A stretch of 64,000 nt of DNA from Prevotella heparinolytica (lineage in GTDB: Bacteria; Bacteroidota; Bacteroidia; Bacteroidales; Bacteroidaceae): assembly GCF_004342845.1 (NCBI RefSeq), contig NZ_SLXB01000006.1:1-64000 (forward strand), given 5' to 3'. Under the pieces are notes generated by a model that worked only from the letters and a program-made list of their open reading frames with translations, had not been told where the DNA came from and did not search any database. Position numbers and translations under genes: made by a program. Shown here in pieces: positions 19,351 through 27,250 of this stretch (positions are counted from its first letter, which is position 1; each line of letters opens with the position of its first letter).

Positions 19351-20677
19351 GGCGAAAAGATGGTTGCGGCTGTTCGTTCCGGTCGTGCTTGGGATTGGCA
19401 GCAGTTGGGGCACATTGTCCGCTCAAAGCGTGGGCATCGGCTTTCAGCCCGAAGTGCGTTTGGTGGAAGTGGGGAAAGGTTATAGCCGGACTTCCGTCAA
19501 TACCACCATATTTCGCAACAACTCCGTGGTGACGCATGGTGATGAACAATACATCGGATATTATGATGGCGACGGCTTCCTGACGCTGGGCAAGCGGACG
19601 GCAGGTTCGGAACAATGGACGCTGCACCGCACGCAGTATAAAGGAAATGTGGAAGATGCCCATAATGTTGTCAGCATCATGCTGGATGGCGACGGTTATC
19701 TCCATGTGGCTTTCGACCATCACGGGCATCCGTTGAACTATTGTCGCAGTCTGGCTCCTTATTCGCTGGAACTGGGCGAGAAAAAGCCGATGACGGGCAT
19801 CGACGAGCACAACGTGACCTATCCTGAGTTTTATTTGCTTCCCGGAGGAAACCTGTTGTTTGCCTACCGTTCCGGTTCGTCCGGTAGGGGCAATCTGGTG
19901 CTGAACGGTTATGATGTGAAAAACCGGAAGTGGCATCGCATACAAGACGTCTTGATAGACGGCGAGGAGCAGCGGAGTGCCTACTGGCAGATGTATGTCG
20001 ACGAACGGGGAACCATCCACTTGTCGTGGGTGTGGAGGGAAACGTGGCATGTGGAAACGAACCACGATTTGTGCTATGCCCGCTCGTTTGACAACGGTGT
20101 CACGTGGTATAAGTCGGACGGTGAAAAGTATGAACTTCCCATCCGTGCGGCAAACGCCGAATACGTCTGTCGCATCCCGCAGGAATCGGAGTTGATCAAC
20201 CAGACCGGTATGAGTGCGGATGCCGGGGGCAATCCCTACATAGCCTCCTATTGGAGGGATGCGGATAGTGACGTTCCTCAATATCGCGTGGTGTGGCACG
20301 ACGGGCAGAAGTGGAATATCCGTCAAGTCTCCTCTCGTCGCACTCCTTTCTCATTGAAAGGGGGAGGAACAAAGATGATTCCGGTTTCCCGTCCGCGCAT
20401 TGTGGTGGATAAAGGTGAGGTTTTCTACCTCTTCCGTGATGTGGAGCGGGGTAGCCGTGTGTCTGTGGCGCATACCGAAGATGTTGTGACGGGTAGATGG
20501 AACATCTGCGACTTGACCGGTTTCTCGGTAGATGCTTGGGAACCTTCGCACGACACGGAGCTGTGGAAGCAGAAACGCCTGTTGCATCTGTTCGTCCAGA
20601 AAACAATGCAGGGAGACGGAGAACAGGCGGTAGAGATTGCCGCCCAGCCCATATATGTGTTGGAGGTATTGAAATGA
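19340..20677 (+). CDS. BNR-4 repeat protein, putative polysaccharide lyase
   Basis: An exported 445-aa protein. The signal peptide MRNKAKRWLRLFVPVVLGIG... ends near TLSAQ. The mature part is a BNR-4 beta-propeller with repeated Asp/Gly-rich blades such as LDGDGYLHVAFDHHGHPLNY, VTYPEFYLLPGGNLLFAYR and VDERGTIHLSWVWRET. Proteins of this type include, to my recollection, rhamnose-glucuronate lyases (PL42-type). A lyase fits the adjacent GH105, which acts on unsaturated uronides made by lyases. ATGs at 19331 and 19340 both overlap the previous gene; 19340 gives the more compact signal peptide. Confidence 0.75.
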   Translation: MRNKAKRWLRLFVPVVLGIGSSWGTLSAQSVGIGFQPEVRLVEVGKGYSRTSVNTTIFRNNSVVTHGDEQYIGYYDGDGFLTLGKRTAGSEQWTLHRTQYKGNVEDAHNVVSIMLDGDGYLHVAFDHHGHPLNYCRSLAPYSLELGEKKPMTGIDEHNVTYPEFYLLPGGNLLFAYRSGSSGRGNLVLNGYDVKNRKWHRIQDVLIDGEEQRSAYWQMYVDERGTIHLSWVWRETWHVETNHDLCYARSFDNGVTWYKSDGEKYELPIRAANAEYVCRIPQESELINQTGMSADAGGNPYIASYWRDADSDVPQYRVVWHDGQKWNIRQVSSRRTPFSLKGGGTKMIPVSRPRIVVDKGEVFYLFRDVERGSRVSVAHTEDVVTGRWNICDLTGFSVDAWEPSHDTELWKQKRLLHLFVQKTMQGDGEQAVEIAAQPIYVLEVLK

Positions 20678-20741
20678 TGAAGTTTTCTCCACGCATCTCT
20701 GGTGTGTAGAGTGTTGAATAGTTTGTTATTGATAAAAGAAG

Positions 20742-21866
20742 ATGAAGAAAATATTTTTTATGCTACCGGTTTTTGCCTTTTGTTTGGCAAACACTTCGTG
20801 CACGGCGAACGAGCCGAAAGCCGATGAAGTTCTCGGCATCATAGACAAAGTGAATGCTTATTGGCAGAAGTCGCATCCCGCGCATGGCCGTTCCTTTTGG
20901 GATAATGCGGCCTACCATACCGGAAATATGGAGGCATACTTCCTGACTGGCAATTCCGGATATTACGAGTATTCCAGAGCGTGGGCCGAGCACAATGGAT
21001 GGAAGGGAGCCAAGTCCGATAATAAGGCCGAATGGAAATACGGCTATGGCGAGAGCGACGAATACGTGCTCTTCGGCGATTATCAGGTCTGCTTTCAAGT
21101 ATACGCCGACTTGTATTCCGTTCAACCGGATTCAGCCAAGATAGCCCGTGCGCGTGAAGTGATGGAGTATCAGATGAGCACGGCTGAAAACGATTACTGG
21201 TGGTGGGCCGATGGTCTTTATATGGTGATGCCCGTCATGACCAAGATGTATCGGATTACCAAAAATCCGCTCTACTTGGATAAACTGCATGAATATTGGG
21301 CGTATGCCAACGACATTATGTACGATGAAGAGACCGGGCTTTACTATCGCGATGCCAAGTATGTCTATCCCAAACATAAAAGCGTGAATGGTAAGAAAGA
21401 TTTTTGGGCACGTGGCGACGGCTGGGTGCTGGCAGCACTGGCAAAGGTACTGAAAGATCTTCCTGAAACAGCCCCGTATCGGCAGGAATATGCCGACCGT
21501 TTCCGGGCGATGGCCGAGGCTGTGGCTGCCTGCCAACAGCCGCAGGGCTACTGGACACGTAGCATGCTCGACCCCGAACATGCTCCCGGTCCGGAGACCA
21601 GCGGAACGGCTTTCTTCACCTATGGTTTGTTGTGGGGCATGAACAACGGACTTTTGGACGAGGACACCTACCGATCCGTGGTGATGAAAGCATGGAACTA
21701 TCTTATCACCGTGGCTTTGCAGCCCGATGGACGTGTGGGGTATGTGCAGCCGATCGGTGAAAAAGCCATTCCGGGGCAAGTGGTGGATGCCAATTCCACG
21801 GCTAACTTCGGTGTGGGAGCCTTTTTGCTGGCTGCCTGTGAGATGGTGCGTTTCCTGAATCGCTGA
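20742..21866 (+). CDS. GH105/GH88-type unsaturated glucuronyl hydrolase
   Basis: An exported lipoprotein of 374 aa (lipobox CLANTSC, Cys20). It has an (alpha/alpha)6-barrel with GDYQVCFQVYADLYS, WWWADGLYMVMPVMTKMY (catalytic Asp region), FWARGDGWVLAALAKVL and HAPGPETSGTAFFTYGLLWG, all marks of GH105/GH88. These enzymes hydrolyse the terminal 4,5-unsaturated uronic acid left by a lyase. The gene follows the BNR-4 protein by 64 bp. Together they could strip uronic-acid caps from a plant glycan. Choosing between GH105 and GH88 needs a search; GH105 is favoured. Confidence 0.85.
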   Translation: MKKIFFMLPVFAFCLANTSCTANEPKADEVLGIIDKVNAYWQKSHPAHGRSFWDNAAYHTGNMEAYFLTGNSGYYEYSRAWAEHNGWKGAKSDNKAEWKYGYGESDEYVLFGDYQVCFQVYADLYSVQPDSAKIARAREVMEYQMSTAENDYWWWADGLYMVMPVMTKMYRITKNPLYLDKLHEYWAYANDIMYDEETGLYYRDAKYVYPKHKSVNGKKDFWARGDGWVLAALAKVLKDLPETAPYRQEYADRFRAMAEAVAACQQPQGYWTRSMLDPEHAPGPETSGTAFFTYGLLWGMNNGLLDEDTYRSVVMKAWNYLITVALQPDGRVGYVQPIGEKAIPGQVVDANSTANFGVGAFLLAACEMVRFLNR

Positions 21867-22057
21867 TTGGATGAGCCTCAGAAGCCTGTTCGGATTTTGC
21901 TCGGTGTGCTCTTGAGGACTCTTTTAGATGAAAATAAAACAGGCTTTTAATAAGTGTATATGTTACGCAACATATCTATTTATTTTGTATGATGAATGAT
22001 AGGTGTTACTTTTACACCCAGAATGCTGTTTGATATAAAACCACAATAGTTAGAACC

Positions 22058-22198
22058 ATGAAAAGTACTTTTTGTTATGTAAGTCTTTTGGCTTTGCTGC
22101 TATCCTTATTTGCCCTTCCCTGTTACTCCGGTCTTAAACTTGCTTCAGAAGAAAAGTACGGAGCCTATCTCTTCACTTATTTTACGGGCAATCGTTGA
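22058..22198 (+). pseudogene. Truncated GH43-like gene remnant
   Basis: A 46-codon frame: signal peptide MKSTFCYVSLLALLLSLFAL followed by PCYSGLKL and then EEKYGAYLFTYFTGNR, then TGA. The YLFTYFTGN strand is how many Bacteroides GH43-like exo-enzymes begin after the signal peptide. Nothing of the remaining propeller is found downstream before the GH97 start, 26 bp later. The remainder was probably deleted. The alternative is a leader peptide with chance similarity. Confidence 0.6.
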
Positions 22199-22223
22199 TA
22201 GAAAATTATTAAATACATCAATC

Positions 22224-24170
22224 ATGAAAAACAGACTGAAAGTTTTTGCCGCTTTGCTGATGGCGGTCTTGCCGTTGTCGGCGCAGAATTTGGTGGTGAA
22301 AGGGCCTGATGGCAAATTGCAATTGACCGTATCGTGCTCTGACGGCGGCGAAGCATGCTATGCCGTATCTTATAATGAGAAGCAGATGCTGGAAGCTTCT
22401 CCCCTCGGCATGACAACGAGTGTGGGCGATTTCAGCAAGGGATTGACGCTGAAAGAACATAAAGTCACCCCCATAGATACCTCCTACCGGCAGTCGCGCA
22501 TCAAGACCTCTGAGATAAATTATCGGGCAAACGAATTGCTCTGCTCTTTTGTCAATGCCGAAGGAAAGAATGTGCAAATAACGTTTCGCATCAGTCATAA
22601 CGACCTTGCTTTCCGCTATACACTGCCCAGGGAAGACGACAAAGGAAGCGTCAGGGTAGGCAGCGAGAAGACGGGATTCCGCTTTCCGTCACATACCACC
22701 ACCTTTCTTACTCCGCAGAGTGATGCAATGATAGGCTGGAAACGCACGAAGCCCAGCTACGAAGAGGAATATCAAGTAGATGCTCCGATGAGTGTGCGTT
22801 CGCAATTCGGTCACGGATATACTTTCCCCTGTTTGTTCCGGGTGGGCGAAGAAGGTTGGGTGCTGGTCAGTGAGACCGGAGTGGACAGCCGCTATTGCGG
22901 CTCGCGGTTGAGTGACGCCCATGATGGCTTATACAGCATTGCTTTCCCGATGTACGATGAAAACAACGGGAACGGAACGGTGGAACCGGCCTTTGCGCTG
23001 CCCGGTTCTACGCCGTGGCGCACCATAACGGTAGGCGAAGACTTAAGGCCTATTGTGGAGACTACCGTTCCTTGGGATGTGGTGGAACCGCGTTATGCAA
23101 CGGTGCATGAGTATAAGATGGGACGCGGCACATGGAGCTGGATACTGTGGCAGGATGGAAGCATCAACTACGATGACCAGATACGCTATATTGATTTGGC
23201 GGCGGTCATGGGATATGAATATGTATTGGTGGATAATTGGTGGGATAAGAATATCGGTCACGGACGTATGAAGCAACTCGTTGACTATGCCCGCGGCAAA
23301 GGTGTGGATGTCTTCTTATGGTACAGTTCGAGCGGTTACTGGAACGATATCGAGCAAGGGCCTATCAACAGAATGGACAACTCCGTCATTCGCAAGCGAG
23401 AGATGCGTTGGTTGCAAAGTCTGGGCGTGAAGGGTATCAAGGTAGACTTCTTCGGAGGAGATAAGCAGGAGACCATGCGCTTGTACGAAGAGATTCTGAG
23501 CGATGCCGACGGCCATGGGCTGATGGTGATATTTCATGGTTGCACCTTGCCTCGAGGTTGGGAACGAATGTATCCCAACTATGTGGGCAGTGAGGCGGTA
23601 CTGGCCTCGGAGAATCTTGTCTTCAATCAGCACTTTTGCGATAACGAGGCGTTCAATGCCTGCCTGCACCCTTTCATTCGCAATGCCGTAGGAAGCATGG
23701 AGTTTGGAGGTGTGGTCTTGAACAAACGTCTGAACCGGGACAACAATGGAGGGACGGTGCGCCGTACAACGGACATCTTCCAGTTGGCTACTTCCGTATT
23801 ATTCCAAAACCCCATCCAGAACTTTGCTTTGGCTCCCAACAACCTGACAGATGCTCCCCGACTCTGTCTCGATTTCATGAAGAAGGTGCCTACCACTTGG
23901 GACGAGACACGCCTGGTCGACGGTTATCCGGGAAGGTATGTCGTTTTGACCCGTCGTCACGGTGATACGTGGTATGTAGCTGCCATCAATGCCATGAACG
24001 AGGTGTTGAACCTAAAACTGCCTCTTCCGATGTTGAAGGCCGGAGAAAATGTTTCCCTTTATTTTGATGATAAGAAGTTGCAACCGCAGCAGAAGGCGGA
24101 GAAAGTCAAGGCCGACGGTACGATGCAGATCACCGTTCGGCCTATGGGTGGTGTCGTACTGGTACAGTAG
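22224..24170 (+). CDS. GH97 glycoside hydrolase, retaining type
   Basis: An exported family 97 enzyme of 648 aa. The signal peptide ends near LPLSAQ. A beta-supersandwich (about 22-270) is followed by a (beta/alpha)8-barrel (about 280-545; RGTWSWILWQDGSINYDDQ, YEYVLVDNWWD) and a C-terminal beta domain ending GGVVLVQ. Asp408 in GIKVDFF is where retaining GH97 enzymes carry the nucleophile, unlike the Glu-based inverting SusB. Retaining members include alpha-galactosidases and a beta-L-arabinopyranosidase from arabinogalactan loci, so either activity is possible. Start at 22224, beginning the signal peptide. Confidence 0.88.
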   Translation: MKNRLKVFAALLMAVLPLSAQNLVVKGPDGKLQLTVSCSDGGEACYAVSYNEKQMLEASPLGMTTSVGDFSKGLTLKEHKVTPIDTSYRQSRIKTSEINYRANELLCSFVNAEGKNVQITFRISHNDLAFRYTLPREDDKGSVRVGSEKTGFRFPSHTTTFLTPQSDAMIGWKRTKPSYEEEYQVDAPMSVRSQFGHGYTFPCLFRVGEEGWVLVSETGVDSRYCGSRLSDAHDGLYSIAFPMYDENNGNGTVEPAFALPGSTPWRTITVGEDLRPIVETTVPWDVVEPRYATVHEYKMGRGTWSWILWQDGSINYDDQIRYIDLAAVMGYEYVLVDNWWDKNIGHGRMKQLVDYARGKGVDVFLWYSSSGYWNDIEQGPINRMDNSVIRKREMRWLQSLGVKGIKVDFFGGDKQETMRLYEEILSDADGHGLMVIFHGCTLPRGWERMYPNYVGSEAVLASENLVFNQHFCDNEAFNACLHPFIRNAVGSMEFGGVVLNKRLNRDNNGGTVRRTTDIFQLATSVLFQNPIQNFALAPNNLTDAPRLCLDFMKKVPTTWDETRLVDGYPGRYVVLTRRHGDTWYVAAINAMNEVLNLKLPLPMLKAGENVSLYFDDKKLQPQQKAEKVKADGTMQITVRPMGGVVLVQ

Positions 24171-24207
24171 ATACATATAAGCACCTGAGTTCAGTATAGA
24201 CGGTTGC

Positions 24208-24526
24208 TTTTGCTAAAGTGAGGGGCTGCATCCTGTCGGGCGGACATTTCCTGAATACACCGGTTTACAGCGATTAGTCAGAAGAGAGTCTTTTACGCCG
24301 GCCTCCCTCCCCCCCTGTTTTGACAGCTGCAATCCTTTGTCGTGACAGAGGCAAGTGTCCGAGCCGACAGGCACAAGTGTTTGACGTGACAGACACAAGT
24401 GTTTGAGCCGTCAGACACAAGCCTCTGACGGGATAGGGATAAACGCTTGATAACCAACGAACTTTGACTTTGAAACACAAGCCTCCGGCTGAGGTTATCG
24501 ACCTGCTTCTTATCCCGAATTCAGGT
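24208..24526. repeat. Dispersed intergenic element, copy B
   Basis: About 319 bp, the second copy of the element at 16353-16655. The central array (24322-24453) has six 22-bp units with a GACAGACACAAGTGTTTG core, one more than copy A. It sits between the GH97 and GH51 genes, inside an apparent transcription unit. The right end retains TATCGACCTGCTTCTT and TTCAGGTA. Confidence 0.85.
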
Positions 24527-24551
24527 ATATAAGCAGTAAATACATAATAAT

Positions 24552-27089
24552 ATGAATATGAATATGATGAAAAGACTTCTCAATATATTGTTTGCCGGCT
24601 TGCTGTCGGCTGTGGCTGCTACTTCGCAAGCCGGAACGAACCGTGTGACGAATGAACCCGATTCGGTCTATCTCTTTTCCTATTCCCATCGGGATGGAGG
24701 TGGTGGATTACGGTTTGCCTGGAGTGCCGATGAAAGCAAATGGTTTAGTGTGGCCGACGGTTTTTCCTATGTCAATTCGGATTTCGGTCCGTGGGGAAGG
24801 GCAAAGAAAATGTTCAAGCCGCACCTGATGCAGAGCCGTACCGACGGACGTTGGCATTGTATATGGTCGGCTACGGAGACAGGTAAGGCGCTGGCCTACG
24901 TCTCTTCTTCCGACTTGCAGAAGTGGGGACGTCAGAGCTACTTTGCACCGTCCGACCTCGATAAATTCGTGCCCGAAGATGTATATCCCACGTTGGCAAA
25001 GACAGTCTTGATAAATGGAGTGGAACAGGACGGTTGGGTACAGAAAGTGGCATACAACACGGTGGGGCAACTCATCCGCTATGCCGAGCATAAACGCTAT
25101 CGTGCATTGCAGAATGCCGAACGCATGGCACAAGACCCTGTGCGCCTTGCCGGATTGAAACCGTTGCAGGCTACCGTCACGGTGAAGGCTGAAGCGGGCA
25201 AAAAGATAAGCGATCATTTGATAGGCATCTTCTTTGAAGACATCAATTATGCCGTCGACGGTGGATTGTATGCGGAGCTGATTCAGAACCGCGACTTTGA
25301 ATATGCTCCCGCCGATCGTGGTAATGACCGGAACTGGAATAGTACGCATTCTTGGGCATTGGCCGATGCCGGTTCTGCAACGCTCAACATTGAAACACTT
25401 AGCCCGCTTCATCCCAATAATCCGCATTATGCGGTGCTGGAAGTGAGATCTGCCCCGGGGGCAGGACTTGTGAATAGCGGTTTTGACGGCATTGCCGTAA
25501 AGAAAGGTGCACGCTATGATTTTTCCCTCTTTGGTAAGGTTCTTGAAGGTAAGGGAGGCAAGGTGGTGGTGAAGTTGCTTGATACGAACGGTGCGGTGAT
25601 AGGACAATCGTCTGTCACTATCTCCTCAAAAGACTGGAAACAGCAAAAGACTGTTGTAACGGCAACGGCTGACGTGCCTGTCGCTTCTTTGGCTATCTAT
25701 CCTCAGGTGGCAGGCAAGTATGCGCTTGACATGGTTTCTCTCTTCCCGCAAGAGACGTTCAAAGGGCGTAAGAACGGTCTACGTGCCGATTTGGCGCAGA
25801 CACTTGCCGACCTGCATCCCCGTTTCATTCGTTTCCCCGGCGGATGCGTGGCCCACGGAGACGGTGTGGACAATATATACGATTGGAAAGGCTCTATCGG
25901 CCCTCTTGAATCCCGCAAGCCTTTGCGCAATCTTTGGGGCTATCATCAGACACGCGGTTTGGGTTATTTTGAGTATTTCCAGTATTGCGAAGACATCGGT
26001 GCCGAACCGTTGCCTGTGCTTGCAGCCGGTGTACCTTGTCAGAACTCCGGTACGTGTGCCCATCATTCAACGGACGAGCTGACCTGCATGGGGCAGCAGG
26101 GCGGCATCCCGATGGAGGAGATGGATAAATATATTCAGGATGTGCTCGACCTGATAGAGTATGCCAATGGAGATGCCCGTCATACGAAATGGGGGAAGGT
26201 GCGTGCCGAAGCAGGCCATCCGAAACCTTTCAACCTCAAGTTCATCGGCATCGGTAACGAAGACATGATAACCGATGTCTTTGAAGAACGCTTTACGCTG
26301 ATATACAATGCTGTCAGGGAGAAGCATCCCGAAATAACAGTCATCGGGACAGTAGGCCCTTTCTATGAAGGTACGGATTATGAAGAAGGGTGGAAACTGG
26401 CCACACGCCTCGGTGTGCCTGTGGTGGACGAGCATTACTACGTGGAGCCGGGCTGGCTCATCCATAATCAGGATTACTACGACCGCTACGACCGGAACAA
26501 ACCGAAGGTGTATTTGGGAGAATATGCTTCTCATGTATCGGGCAGGCACAACAACATCGAAACGGCTTTGACGGAGGCTTTGTACCTTACTTCTGTGGAA
26601 CGGAACGGGGACGTGGTATCTATGACTTCTTATGCCCCGTTGTTAGCCAAAGAAGGACATACACAGTGGAATCCGGATTTGATTTACTTCAATAATACGG
26701 AGGTGAAGCCTACGGTGAGCTACTATGTGCAGCAAATGTATGGGCAACATTCCGGGTCCGAGTATCTGCCCTCTGTGGTCAGTCTGGACAATCAGCCGGA
26801 TGGCGTGCGGAAGCGTGTCGGCGTATCGGTGGTGAAAGATAAAGCTCGTGGTGACTATATCGTGAAGCTTGTCAATCTGCTTCCCGTGAAGGTCGCTTCC
26901 CGCATACGGTTGGAGGGGGGGGCTTTAGTGGACCCATCTGCCACAAAAACGCTCTTGACGGGTGAACCGCAAAGTAAGGATGCCAAGCCTGTAACTTCTC
27001 CTTTCGAGATTGGCGGAGAGGAATTTGCCTATGAGATGCCTCCCTATTCGTTTACGGTGATACGCATCGGGCAGGGAGAGAAGAAATAG
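24552..27089 (+). CDS. GH51 alpha-L-arabinofuranosidase with GH43-like N-terminus
   Basis: An exported 845-aa enzyme. The signal peptide ends near TSQAG (about residue 28). Residues about 35-190 resemble only the first blades of a GH43 propeller (SVYLFSYSHRDGGG, WHCIWSATETGKALAYVSS). From about 205 there is the GH51 unit: GIFFEDINYAVDGGLYAEL, a carbohydrate-binding-like sandwich, the (beta/alpha)8-barrel with acid/base Glu570 (GIGNED) and nucleophile Glu657 (YLGEYAS), and the C-terminal sandwich. It removes alpha-L-arabinofuranose from side chains. The N-terminal domain lacks a complete catalytic set and may serve binding or folding. Confidence 0.9.
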   Translation: MNMNMMKRLLNILFAGLLSAVAATSQAGTNRVTNEPDSVYLFSYSHRDGGGGLRFAWSADESKWFSVADGFSYVNSDFGPWGRAKKMFKPHLMQSRTDGRWHCIWSATETGKALAYVSSSDLQKWGRQSYFAPSDLDKFVPEDVYPTLAKTVLINGVEQDGWVQKVAYNTVGQLIRYAEHKRYRALQNAERMAQDPVRLAGLKPLQATVTVKAEAGKKISDHLIGIFFEDINYAVDGGLYAELIQNRDFEYAPADRGNDRNWNSTHSWALADAGSATLNIETLSPLHPNNPHYAVLEVRSAPGAGLVNSGFDGIAVKKGARYDFSLFGKVLEGKGGKVVVKLLDTNGAVIGQSSVTISSKDWKQQKTVVTATADVPVASLAIYPQVAGKYALDMVSLFPQETFKGRKNGLRADLAQTLADLHPRFIRFPGGCVAHGDGVDNIYDWKGSIGPLESRKPLRNLWGYHQTRGLGYFEYFQYCEDIGAEPLPVLAAGVPCQNSGTCAHHSTDELTCMGQQGGIPMEEMDKYIQDVLDLIEYANGDARHTKWGKVRAEAGHPKPFNLKFIGIGNEDMITDVFEERFTLIYNAVREKHPEITVIGTVGPFYEGTDYEEGWKLATRLGVPVVDEHYYVEPGWLIHNQDYYDRYDRNKPKVYLGEYASHVSGRHNNIETALTEALYLTSVERNGDVVSMTSYAPLLAKEGHTQWNPDLIYFNNTEVKPTVSYYVQQMYGQHSGSEYLPSVVSLDNQPDGVRKRVGVSVVKDKARGDYIVKLVNLLPVKVASRIRLEGGALVDPSATKTLLTGEPQSKDAKPVTSPFEIGGEEFAYEMPPYSFTVIRIGQGEKK

Positions 27090-27250
27090 GTGCTGTTTTG
27101 ATTTCATTTTCGGTCTTTTAATCTGTACTCATTGGGCGCATCATCCGGGCGTTCCTACGAAAAATAGATAGAAGGCAGAAAGTGGAAGCTGAAATGCACC
27201 CTAAACAGTTTTAGGAGTGACGAAGAATTTAACTTAATCTGATAGAAACC

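Noticed and set aside
17641..19413. Minus-strand open frame of about 590 codons
   Set aside because: It lies antisense to the DUF2264 gene and runs into the opposite-frame end of hemW. No domain, signal or promoter; a product of G/C-rich codon bias.
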